Below, piece after piece: positions 1-6,093 of a stretch of 9,007 nucleotides of DNA. Source of the stretch: Nitrospirales bacterium (GTDB lineage Bacteria > Nitrospirota > Nitrospiria > Nitrospirales > UBA2166); assembly GCA_029261375.1 (NCBI GenBank), contig JAJDBL010000321.1, positions 1 through 9,007 on the forward strand, in the 5' to 3' direction. Positions within the stretch are counted from its first letter, which is position 1. The number at the start of each line of letters is the position of its first letter. A program made the translations under genes and the position numbers. The notes under the pieces were generated by a model. It was not told the DNA's origin. It saw only the letters and a program-made list of their open reading frames with translations, and searched no databases.

Positions 1-519
1 CACTCCCTCCATATCTCGATGGGGAAACACCACATTTCCACGAGAATCACGCAAGACACACCCCTGAAATCTCGGATCCCATGTCGTTTCTTTTCCAAGG
101 GCCCGGCGCTGCAAATAGGGATGTTCGGTGACACGTTCCATCGTCGAGACGGCTTCCATGACGTGTTGCCGGTCTTTTGGCGTATGGGTCACATCAGGGA
201 CATAGGTGCTCGGGGAGGGGAGCTGCACCTGTGCGCCGATCCAGGGGCGCAGGTCTTGCCGGATGGCGCCAAGTGTTTTCCCCGGCTCGCGTTGTTGAAT
301 AAAGTCGATGATCGTCCCGCGGTCCGGAGGATTGTGTACTGCCCAGTAACGCCATTCGTTTCGGTGGGACTTATACACAAGGAGCTTATCCCCCTTTCCC
401 CGCCGCATGACGATACTACTGCGACAGCTTTTCTTCCGGTCTACCTGATAGCCGTGGGTAGCCGCGAAAGCCGTGAGATTAATCTGCGTTTTGAATTCAT
501 CAAGCTCTCGATCATCCAT
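1..519 (-). CDS. DUF3991/TOPRIM domain protein, primase-like, 3' end off the window
   Basis: The frame is open from an ATG at 519 to the left edge (173 residues), so the gene is truncated by the window and only its N-terminal part is seen. Residues about 8-95 match what I know of the DUF3991 domain of plasmid TOPRIM proteins: an 'INLTAFAATHGY' start, 'SSIVMRRGKGDKLLVYK', then 'RGTIIDFIQQR' and 'LGAIRQDLRPW'. Residues 133-170 (HPYLQRRAL, then DPRF, then GNVVFPHRD) match the start of the TOPRIM-like half. Family members are DNA primase-like proteins on plasmids and integrative elements, often near relaxase genes; their exact reaction is not established. An AAAGGTGG Shine-Dalgarno lies about 12 nt upstream, somewhat far. 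The metal-binding TOPRIM acidic residues would lie beyond the window, so activity cannot be judged. Frame and family are fairly sure, the precise role is not. Confidence 0.85.
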   Translation of the reverse strand, partial: MDDRELDEFKTQINLTAFAATHGYQVDRKKSCRSSIVMRRGKGDKLLVYKSHRNEWRYWAVHNPPDRGTIIDFIQQREPGKTLGAIRQDLRPWIGAQVQLPSPSTYVPDVTHTPKDRQHVMEAVSTMERVTEHPYLQRRALGKETTWDPRFQGCVLRDSRGNVVFPHRDMEGV

Positions 520-544
520 CTTGGTCTCGTACCACCTTTCTGTG

Positions 545-572
545 CCGGCGACCACACATGGTGTGGTGCCGG
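545..572. repeat. Long inverted repeat in the divergent intergenic region
   Basis: The left arm CCGGCGACCACAC (545-557) pairs with the right arm GTGTGGTGCCGG (561-572) around a 3-nt ATG loop; one G is bulged on the left. It lies 26 nt upstream of the minus-strand TOPRIM start and about 80 nt upstream of the plus-strand ORF at 654. No T tract follows on either strand, so it does not look like an intrinsic terminator. An operator or a cruciform-forming site is a reasonable inference. Confidence 0.6.
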
Positions 573-595
573 AGTCATAAAAGTTGTTTACAAAT

Positions 596-609
596 CGTCG
601 ATCTCGACG
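596..609. repeat. Short dyad CGTCGA-TC-TCGACG
   Basis: Perfect 6-bp arms separated by 2 nt, between the divergent starts at 519 and 654. It is the size of a small repressor half-site pair, but it could occur by chance in sequence of this composition. Confidence 0.35.
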
Positions 610-653
610 TAGAAGAGGAATATCCGCCGCGTCTCGGGGCGAAAGGAAATACC

Positions 654-896
654 ATGGCCTATATCCACATCGAAAAAATTGATCATGCTCAGCACGTGTC
701 GGTGTACCAAGAAGAGCATGAAGGGCGGAGCTCCGAAGAAACCTATGCGATGTTCCACCATGCCAAGGCGCGCTTTGAGGTGGATTTCGAACATGCGGAC
801 TATCACGTTGATTTGTATTCCTCCACCGATGACATGCTCGATACCTTTTCTCTTGCCGAATTGGGGTACCGATCCCTGACTAGCCACCATATGTAA
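654..896 (+). CDS. Small acidic hypothetical protein, 80 aa
   Basis: I do not recognise this family. The ATG at 654 is preferred because AAAGGA lies about 8 nt upstream; an upstream in-frame ATG at 558 sits in the loop of an inverted repeat and has no ribosome site. The product begins MAYIHIEKIDHAQHVSVY and is rich in Glu, Asp and His, with a likely helical middle (SSEETYAMFHHAKARFEVDF) and a second acidic helix (STDDMLDTFSLAELGY). There is no signal peptide or membrane span. It is divergent from the TOPRIM gene and convergent with the small gene ending at 954. The opposite strand is also open here, but its product is less protein-like and lacks a ribosome site. Confidence 0.55.
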   Translation: MAYIHIEKIDHAQHVSVYQEEHEGRSSEETYAMFHHAKARFEVDFEHADYHVDLYSSTDDMLDTFSLAELGYRSLTSHHM

Positions 897-904
897 ATGA
901 CCTA

Positions 905-916
905 TTCCCATGGGAA
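905..916. repeat. 12-bp palindrome TTCCCATGGGAA between convergent genes
   Basis: A perfect palindrome lies in the 57-nt gap between the plus-strand ORF ending at 896 and the minus-strand gene ending at 954. It lacks a loop and a T tract, so it is a poor terminator. It may be a protein-binding site or chance. Confidence 0.3.
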
Positions 917-953
917 CGCTTCCGCGCAATCCTTCGGTGACATGCACGGGTAT

Positions 954-1253
954 TCACTTTGCAACCTCGAGGACTGAGATGTCGCGGTGTGTTTCTGTCG
1001 GAACACGAGCATCGGATGCCATCATCTTTTTGTTTTTCGCTGAGACCCGTTTGTCCGAGTCCAAGAGCCGGTGAATCGCACGACTGAGGTCGCTGTTCGG
1101 TTCTCGTTGCAGCAAGCGATAGACCACCTGCCCAATTCGTCTTTGCGTTCGCTCCACGTGTTGTTTTTCCTGCTCTCGTGCCTTGGCCTGTTCCGCTTTT
1201 ATTCGTGCGTCCACACGCCTGGCTTGTTCGATCAGCTTGTCGATTCGGTTCAT
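954..1253 (-). CDS. Small basic helical protein, possible relaxosome accessory (TraD/TraC-like)
   Basis: The 99-residue product starts at the ATG at 1253, which has a very strong Shine-Dalgarno (GGAAGGAGGG, about 6 nt spacing). A longer reading from 1301 has no such signal. Residues 1-45 form a charged, probably coiled-coil helix (IDKLIEQARRVDARIKAEQA). An RTQRRIGQVVYRLLQ segment follows, recalling the basic 'R-R-x-I-G' patch of small conjugal transfer proteins of the TraD/TraC type found beside relaxase genes. The tail is polar and Lys-rich (SAKNKKMM). The ATG overlaps the stop of the upstream 48-residue ORF (ATGA), implying translational coupling. The gene diverges from mobC across the putative oriT, the usual place for relaxosome accessory genes. 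The family assignment is by resemblance only; the reading frame itself is fairly secure. Confidence 0.65.
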   Translation of the reverse strand: MNRIDKLIEQARRVDARIKAEQAKAREQEKQHVERTQRRIGQVVYRLLQREPNSDLSRAIHRLLDSDKRVSAKNKKMMASDARVPTETHRDISVLEVAK

Positions 1254-1396
1254 TGCAATCCCTCCTTCCGTACGGCACATGACCTTGGTGGTGTGATCCA
1301 TTCTTTTCCATAGGCCCGCGCGGCAGCTTCACCCCCAAGGTCATAATGATGCCGGTTGCGGGTCTGGTTCTCTGCAATCGCTAGTTGTGGATTCAT
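1250..1396 (-). CDS. Hypothetical 48-aa protein, translationally coupled to the downstream gene
   Basis: An ATG at 1396, with AAGG about 10 nt upstream, opens a frame of 48 codons whose TGA (1252-1250) overlaps the ATG of the next gene (1253) as ATGA. The product begins MNPQLAIAENQTRNRHHYDL, continues with an Ala-rich 'GGEAAARAYGKEW' segment, and ends at GLQ. It has no signal peptide or membrane span, and I do not recognise it. The exact stop/start overlap and the lack of any other start for the region support a real leader cistron, but at this length chance cannot be excluded. It diverges from the mobC promoter, so the two transcripts probably share control through the dyads at 1460-1543. 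Confidence 0.45.
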   Translation of the reverse strand: MNPQLAIAENQTRNRHHYDLGGEAAARAYGKEWITPPRSCAVRKEGLQ

Positions 1397-1418
1397 TGTC
1401 GTTTTACCTTGTCACCCG

Positions 1419-1448
1419 TTGATATTTCCGTTCGCGATTTGGTATAAT
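1419..1448 (+). promoter_or_regulatory. Sigma70-type promoter for mobC-relaxase
   Basis: TTGATA (1419-1424) and TATAAT (1443-1448) are separated by 18 nt: a perfect -10 and five of six -35 bases. Transcription would start near 1455, giving a leader of about 110 nt that contains the 16-bp palindrome and two hairpins. The palindrome just downstream of the predicted start is well placed for repression by a relaxosome protein such as MobC, which would be autoregulation (inference). Confidence 0.75.
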
Positions 1449-1459
1449 TTTGCAGGTAG

Positions 1460-1513
1460 CAAGATGGGTTTTTGTATACAAAAACACGACATCTTGTAGG
1501 GGGTTGCACCCCC
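1460..1513 (+). other. oriT: Candidate origin of transfer (oriT) with nic-like site
   Basis: A perfect 16-bp palindrome TTTTTGTATACAAAAA (1469-1484) is flanked by an outer inverted pair, CAAGATG (1460-1466) and CATCTTG (1490-1496). CATCTTGT at 1490-1497 fits the IncP/MOBP nic pattern YATC(C/T)TG|Y, which would put the nick after G1496. It is followed at once by the hairpin GGGGG-TTGCA-CCCCC (1499-1513). An inverted repeat next to an ATCxTG nic site is the layout of RP4- and R64-like oriTs, and the site lies directly upstream of mobC and the relaxase, where MOBP oriTs usually are. The outer pair also creates CATCTTGC on the minus strand (1466-1459), so the nicked strand is uncertain. The nic assignment is inference. 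Confidence 0.55.
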
Positions 1514-1529
1514 GTTGTCACCCCGCTTT

Positions 1530-1543
1530 CCGGCTTTCGCCGG
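1530..1543 (+). repeat. Hairpin CCGGC-TTTC-GCCGG before mobC
   Basis: 5-bp arms (1530-1534 and 1539-1543) with a 4-nt loop lie just upstream of the mobC ribosome site AAGGAT (1551-1556). It could be part of the oriT structure or affect mobC translation; it is not followed by a T tract. Confidence 0.45.
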
Positions 1544-1564
1544 GTCAAATAAGGATCCATTGTT

Positions 1565-1912
1565 ATGGCGCGCCCGCGTACGAAAGATGATGACGCCCTT
1601 GGCGACACATTTAGTTGCCGGATGAATCCGCACGATAGCGCGGTCATCAAAACGAGCATCGCGCGGTCCGGCTTGAGCCGTAGTGACTTTCTGCGCGCGG
1701 CGTTGTTGGGTACCAAGGTGCACGCGCGATCTACCGTCTCGGTCGTCACCGATCCAGCGTTGATTGCCCAAGTCAAAGGCGCGGTGAACAACATTAATCA
1801 GTTCACGAAGCTCGCTCACGTCCACGGCGCCCAATCCCAAGTGAAAAGTATGCAAGCCAAAGTGGATCTCCTGTGCCGATGGCTCGAACGGGAGATCATG
1901 AAAGCGCTATGA
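1565..1912 (+). CDS. mobC: MobC-like relaxosome accessory protein
   Basis: The 115-residue product resembles MobC-type mobilization proteins, which bind oriT and help the relaxase melt and nick DNA. After a polar N-terminus, residues 15-50 (TFSCRMNPHDSAVIKTSIARSGLSRSDFLRAA, split here at natural breaks) look like the ribbon-helix-helix part: a short strand followed by two helices with the 'SGLSRSDFLRAALLG' pattern seen in MobC and Arc-like DNA binders. Residues 65-110 contain the MobC C-terminal signature 'VNNINQFTKLAHVHG', corresponding to the 'NLNQ(I/L)A' motif, then a helix ending LCRWLEREI. The ATG at 1565 has AAGGAT 8 nt upstream and follows the promoter and putative oriT. Its stop overlaps the relaxase start as ATGA, so the two are coupled. 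Length is typical of the family. Confidence 0.85.
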   Translation: MARPRTKDDDALGDTFSCRMNPHDSAVIKTSIARSGLSRSDFLRAALLGTKVHARSTVSVVTDPALIAQVKGAVNNINQFTKLAHVHGAQSQVKSMQAKVDLLCRWLEREIMKAL

Positions 1913-3384
1913 CGCCAAAAGTTGCGGCATCCGGTTGGAGCTTCGTTGGCGCCGGTCAATATTATCTGCACGACAAAGAACCATCGGTCGTTGATGAACT
2001 TCTTGGCGAGAAGCCCACGACGAGTGAGCGCGTGCTGTGGACGCACTGCGAAAACATGTTCACCAAGAATGCCAAGACGGCGATGAAAGTGATGGCGTGG
2101 ACGGCCATGCATCGCGACGAGTTGAAGAAGGCCGCCGGGTATCGTGCGGGTCGTGAGTTGCGTGTGGGGCCTGTCTTTAGTTTCTCGTTGGCGTGGGATC
2201 CCGAGCAGAATCCCACCAAGGATGAGATGCTTTCGGCGGCCCGTTCTGCGGTGAAGGATTTGAAACTTCACACACATGAGTATGTCGTGGTGGCCCACGA
2301 CGACACCGCCCACAAACACGTGCATGTGATCTTGAACCGGATTCATCCTGAAACCGGGTTGGCGGGGAATATCTACAAGAGCCAAGAACACTTGTCGAAG
2401 TGGGCCTTGGCCTATGAAAAGGAACACGGGAAGATTTACTGCCAGCAACGTGAAACGAATATTCGCGCGCGTGAACAACATGTTCGGCAGAATGCGCAGA
2501 TCAAGGCCAAAAACCGTCCCATCAAGGAAGAAAACGCACGGCGGAAACGTGAGAATACGAAGCGAAAACGACAAGGCTTGGAGCTGCTCCCCATGCTGGG
2601 GCTTCATCCGCTGTTGCCCTATCAGCGGCATGGCAATGACCGGGTGGTTATCACCGCGTGGGAACGCAGTGACAACGGACGAACATTCATCGCTGCCCTG
2701 GAAGAGCATGGGTATGCATTGGCGGCGGGACGTACCGGGTATGTGGTGGTCGATCGCTATGGGAAGGCGCGGAATCCCACGCGGGATTTGGACGGCGTGC
2801 GAAAGAAGGACTTTGCGGCCAAAGTCACCGATGTTCCGCTGTCGTCCTTGCCCAAAGCCATCGACGTTCAAAAGCAGGTAGAAACGAAACGGCGAGAGTG
2901 GCGTGCGTATTACAACAGCCGTCGGCATGACCGTGATCGTGGCAGCGCGATTATAGGATTGCGCAATCGACAGTTTGACGAACGGGCGGTCTTGGAGCAG
3001 CGCCATCGTCAGCAGATAGAGACGAAAGCGCAGGAACTCCATGCGTTCTATAAGATTGAAACTCTTGATCGTGATATACGCCATCTTGAAGGTCAACTTG
3101 CTGTTCCTCGTTCCGACTTGCGGAAGGTGTTTGAAAAACCCGCTGCGCTAACGCAACAACTTCAAGAGTTCCGAGCCCAACGGGCCGAGGCGGACCGTCT
3201 GATCACGCAGCAGCTACGGCCTTTGGATCTTGCGCGCGCCGTGGCATTGGCCGAGCAGGAACACGTACACGCCCTCGCAATGAAACAGTTGGAAGCTAAT
3301 TTGCAACACCAACAACCTGAGATCTATCGTGACCCGGTGAATAGAGCCCTTGAACGAGACGGGCCCTCGCCCTCTCCCTTCTAA
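1909..3384 (+). CDS. MOBP-type relaxase (mobilization nuclease)
   Basis: A 491-residue DNA relaxase that would nick oriT, stay covalently bound to the 5' end through a tyrosine, and pilot the strand to the coupling protein. The metal-binding motif is intact: H130-D-D-T-A-H135-K-H137-V-H139, followed by NRIHPETG, as in the HxDTxHxHVH motif of the Relaxase family. Tyr18 or Tyr19 (GAGQYYLHDK) is the likely catalytic residue. Residues 41-96 (RVLWTHCENM through FSFSLAWDPEQ) match the conserved part between motifs. Residues 250-305 carry the 'AWERSDNG..FIAALEEHGY' segment common after the nuclease domain. From about 330 the tail is coiled coil (W331, SRRHD at 337-341, RP at 437-438) and is shared with the gene ending at 3386. 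The start at 1909 is preferred because its ATG overlaps the mobC stop; a longer reading from 1873 would overlap mobC further. It is convergent with the next gene, with 1 nt between stops. Confidence 0.95.
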   Translation: MTPKVAASGWSFVGAGQYYLHDKEPSVVDELLGEKPTTSERVLWTHCENMFTKNAKTAMKVMAWTAMHRDELKKAAGYRAGRELRVGPVFSFSLAWDPEQNPTKDEMLSAARSAVKDLKLHTHEYVVVAHDDTAHKHVHVILNRIHPETGLAGNIYKSQEHLSKWALAYEKEHGKIYCQQRETNIRAREQHVRQNAQIKAKNRPIKEENARRKRENTKRKRQGLELLPMLGLHPLLPYQRHGNDRVVITAWERSDNGRTFIAALEEHGYALAAGRTGYVVVDRYGKARNPTRDLDGVRKKDFAAKVTDVPLSSLPKAIDVQKQVETKRREWRAYYNSRRHDRDRGSAIIGLRNRQFDERAVLEQRHRQQIETKAQELHAFYKIETLDRDIRHLEGQLAVPRSDLRKVFEKPAALTQQLQEFRAQRAEADRLITQQLRPLDLARAVALAEQEHVHALAMKQLEANLQHQQPEIYRDPVNRALERDGPSPSPF

Positions 3385-3385
3385 G

Positions 3386-4384
3386 CTAGCGCTCGACCTC
3401 AATCGAGCGCTCCAGGACTCTGGTCTTGCCGTCACGTTCCGGTTTGCTGGCACGCTCCCATGCCTCCATCAGCCGGTGGGTGGCATCCCGGTCCCTACGC
3501 AACGCGTGCATCGTCTTGGCTTGATCAGTCGACATTGCCGAAATATATGTTTTCGGCCGGGACTCGATCAGATGGGCTTGCATGGTGACGCGCTCCGCCG
3601 TGTGTTTTGCTTCCAAGCGTGAGAGCGCTTTGGCTTTGGCTTGCTTCATGGGTCGCATCACTTCGTCCCATCGTTGTTTGATGTTTCGAAGTTCCGCCTT
3701 CTTGGCGCGGAGTTCTCCCACCCGTTCTGCCGTCAGGCCCATCACCTGATGAAAGCGTGTATGGGTCGCCAGTTCGTCACGCAGTGCTTTGATCTCGTTC
3801 CGCACTTGTGCGGGGCGATGAACTTGCCGTAATTCCTTTCGCTTGGCTGTCATGGCCTCATCATGTGTGCGCCTTGTGGCGTCGTATTCCACGCGATGGC
3901 GGTCCGTCAGGTCACTAAATGCTCGTGTGCGCCGTTGATCATGCCGTCTCGACGCTAAATAGGACGGCCAGTCCTTCTCCGGTACCTGTTGGATATCCGG
4001 CATTTCATACTCCCGTTTGAAATGCTGCGTGGCGTGCATGCGGCCTTCTCGGAAAGCGTGTGCGCGAGACATGGTGGCCACATCTGTGTTTATGAGCTTG
4101 CCGTCTTGATAGTGATGCTTCGTCAGTCGGTACGACGGCGGCTTGTCATGTGCGAATCCTCTAGGTGTCAGAGAAGGATGTTGGCCGAACGGTTCGATCT
4201 CAGTAATCTTGCGGCCCTGTGTATTTAGCACCGCCCACTTGTCATTGCCCATCGGTTGCCAGGTCGGCGTCCCCTTGGCCTGTTCCCGTTCTTTGGCTTG
4301 TCGTCTTCGCGTCTCTTCTTCTTCCTTATGGTGTTGTTCCATTGCGGTGACGACCGCATTGAATTCATCTGTAGGACGTGTCAT
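3386..4384 (-). CDS. Coiled-coil protein with a relaxase-type C-terminal domain
   Basis: A 332-residue, very charged, soluble protein. The ATG at 4384 has GAGGA about 7 nt upstream and follows the coupling protein stop by 30 nt. Residues 15-38 are a Glu/Arg/Lys-rich helix. Residues 40-130 look like a compact domain (WQPMGNDKWAVLNTQGRKI, later YRLTKHHYQDGK and AHAFREGRMHATQHF) that I do not recognise. From 138 the protein aligns with the relaxase tail: the first 48 residues align without gaps with 16 identities (W139, Y142, SRRHD 145-149 and others), and an RP pair at 244-245 falls 99 residues after the S of SRRHD, against 100 in the relaxase. No catalytic motif is seen. Being last in the coupling-protein operon and sharing the relaxase tail suggests an adaptor or dimerisation partner (inference). 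Confidence 0.85.
   Translation of the reverse strand: MTRPTDEFNAVVTAMEQHHKEEEETRRRQAKEREQAKGTPTWQPMGNDKWAVLNTQGRKITEIEPFGQHPSLTPRGFAHDKPPSYRLTKHHYQDGKLINTDVATMSRAHAFREGRMHATQHFKREYEMPDIQQVPEKDWPSYLASRRHDQRRTRAFSDLTDRHRVEYDATRRTHDEAMTAKRKELRQVHRPAQVRNEIKALRDELATHTRFHQVMGLTAERVGELRAKKAELRNIKQRWDEVMRPMKQAKAKALSRLEAKHTAERVTMQAHLIESRPKTYISAMSTDQAKTMHALRRDRDATHRLMEAWERASKPERDGKTRVLERSIEVER
3388..3411. terminator. Hairpin at the tail-to-tail junction, possible bidirectional terminator
   Basis: Perfect 9-bp arms AGCGCTCGA (3388-3396) and TCGAGCGCT (3403-3411) enclose the loop CCTCAA. It begins 3 nt after the relaxase stop and lies in the last codons of the convergent minus-strand gene (3386-4384), so it is transcribed from both sides. 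Neither strand has a T tract after it, so classic intrinsic termination is doubtful; it may instead protect 3' ends. Confidence 0.45.
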
Positions 4385-4414
4385 TGCTTTCCTCGCTCGG
4401 TGTAAGGTTGTCGA

Positions 4415-6091
4415 TTACAGCCATACGGAAACGGGGTCTGGAAATCCTGGTGATGGCGCAAACGGATTCTCGTCACATTGGTGTACGAAAGGATCAATTT
4501 CCCAATACGCCTTGCGTTGACAGTGCACCACCCCACGACGTGTTCGTACTAATTGCTCATTGTTGGGGAGCCGTAAGATCTCGTCCGGTGTGAGGACACG
4601 GCGGCGAGCCTTGTTAAACGTTCTTGTGTAGGGGTCGAACTCCCGCCCATGATCGTTATACGATTCTGTGACAATGGTTTCTTCTCCGATCCACTTGCTG
4701 AACATTTCGGCTAGTACTGGATCGCTTATCGACCATGCATGTAGGAGAGATTCATTCACGAGCATGCTCTGGAACTCTTTGCCGTATATGGTGGCGATTT
4801 GCTGATACGCCTGCCAGATGGTGTAAAGGCGAAGGTTCTGCCCTGGAAGCAGAGTTAGCGCCTGATGGAGCGCGTCAATTTTTGGTAGGTTTCCTGCCTC
4901 CTCGAGCAAGAGGCAGAGTGGAATCGGCGTCTTGCGCGCACGCGACACAGTTTTAATAAAGAGATTAGAAACCAGAGATTGCCAAGGGGCATACTCCTTT
5001 AGTTTATCGAGAGGCAACGTCATATACACGACGGATGGAGTGTATAGAATATCGTCGAAGCTGAAGTCTTCACGTTGTAGCGACTGCGACCAGTGACCAG
5101 AGGCCGCATCATAAATATAGACGGCCTCCTGGGCCTCGTTGAGGACTGGGACATAAGTCTTCTCCATTCCTGCCTGCAGGAGTTCTAACCACGCCTGGCC
5201 GCGATCGCGCGGGAGATTTCCGAATCCACCGACATTGGCAAGGCGGCGGGCCATGTTCTCTTGTTCACTCTTGCTCGCGAACATGCGTTGGTATATTCCC
5301 ACTAGGTTTGTTTCTTCCGGTGCAAACAGCCCGGCTTCCAAAATTCCTGCTTGGAGCACTTTTTCCGCTTGTTGTTTGAAGTAATTCCCGTCCGATTGTG
5401 GCCCGGGGGTCTCTGGACATAACTGTGTGGTGAACTCTTTGAGCAACGCGCTGCTCTCACGGCCTTCGTTGTGTTTCAGGTCATTTCGAATGGGGGCTAA
5501 GACATTGAGTGCGGCATCCGGCAATCCGTAGAGCCCTGTCGGGTTCATCAGATATACGTTGTCGTTGCCGCAACGCTCCCTGGCGTAACGCATTGTCGTC
5601 TGAACCAGCTCTGTTTTAACGTCTGTACAGAGAATGGTTGCGAACCCCGCCAATTTCAGGATGAGGTTGATACATATACTGACGGTTTTCCCGGTGCGGG
5701 CCGGAGCGATTGCGGTACAGCTTCCGTTATTGCTTTCCCACGGGCCATAGAACAATGCTCGTGGGCCCTCTGAGCCGATCACCATTCGCCCATCGTCGTT
5801 CGTCCGGAACGGGTCTAACTCTTCGCCAGTCGCCACATGCCCGCTCCCGAGAAAGATGCCTGGTGTTCTGGCATCCCGCATACGCTGATTGATTTCACGT
5901 TTATTATTGATGGCGCCTCTCAGTTCAATGACGCTTGCCAACACCGCCGCCCCAATGAGGCCGCTAAACCCCACCAGGAACGGGTGCCACTCTGTCTTGT
6001 AGGCCAGCCAGGTTGCGCCCGCGCAGAGGCTTCCCATCAGCAGAAACACACCCCAGGCGCCGGGCACGCTCTTTTTCGATGCAACAGCCAT
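4415..6091 (-). CDS. VirD4/TraG-type coupling protein (T4CP ATPase)
   Basis: A 558-residue inner-membrane ATPase that would link the relaxosome to a type IV secretion channel. Two N-terminal membrane spans are at about 12-31 and 37-55. Walker A is PARTGKT at 130-136 (K135), preceded by the usual 'GPWESNNGSCTAIA' strand. Walker B is at 394-398, written LLLEE, where most relatives have LL-D-E; then come AGNLPKIDAL and the WQAYQQI motif near 426. 'DVKTEL' (157-162) and the 'YLMNPTGLYG' segment are also typical of VirD4/TraG. The ATG at 6091 is chosen over an upstream one at 6142 because GGGAGGAGG lies 5 nt before it, inside the last codons of the VWA gene, whose stop is 2 nt upstream; translation is probably coupled. 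Length is within the range for short TraG/VirD4 forms lacking a large all-alpha extension. Confidence 0.95.
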   Translation of the reverse strand: MAVASKKSVPGAWGVFLLMGSLCAGATWLAYKTEWHPFLVGFSGLIGAAVLASVIELRGAINNKREINQRMRDARTPGIFLGSGHVATGEELDPFRTNDDGRMVIGSEGPRALFYGPWESNNGSCTAIAPARTGKTVSICINLILKLAGFATILCTDVKTELVQTTMRYARERCGNDNVYLMNPTGLYGLPDAALNVLAPIRNDLKHNEGRESSALLKEFTTQLCPETPGPQSDGNYFKQQAEKVLQAGILEAGLFAPEETNLVGIYQRMFASKSEQENMARRLANVGGFGNLPRDRGQAWLELLQAGMEKTYVPVLNEAQEAVYIYDAASGHWSQSLQREDFSFDDILYTPSVVYMTLPLDKLKEYAPWQSLVSNLFIKTVSRARKTPIPLCLLLEEAGNLPKIDALHQALTLLPGQNLRLYTIWQAYQQIATIYGKEFQSMLVNESLLHAWSISDPVLAEMFSKWIGEETIVTESYNDHGREFDPYTRTFNKARRRVLTPDEILRLPNNEQLVRTRRGVVHCQRKAYWEIDPFVHQCDENPFAPSPGFPDPVSVWL

Positions 6092-6093
6092 GA

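Noticed and set aside
19..612. A 197-codon open frame on the plus strand
   Set aside because: It is antisense to the TOPRIM gene, whose DUF3991 blocks are clear; no start signal and unnatural composition.
588..947. A minus-strand frame opposite the small acidic protein
   Set aside because: It lacks a ribosome site, while the plus-strand frame at 654 has AAAGGA and a more plausible product.
880..1377. A 165-codon minus-strand frame overlapping the two small minus-strand genes
   Set aside because: Its product is low-complexity Arg/Gly/Thr; the other frame has a strong ribosome site and helical character.
1499..1543. The GGGGG/CCCCC and CCGGC/GCCGG hairpins as an intrinsic terminator
   Set aside because: No T tract follows either, and they lie between the promoter and the mobC start, so termination there would silence the operon.
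1816..3096. A 426-codon open frame on the minus strand
   Set aside because: It is antisense to mobC and the relaxase, whose motifs are unmistakable; it has no ribosome site and its translation is not domain-like.
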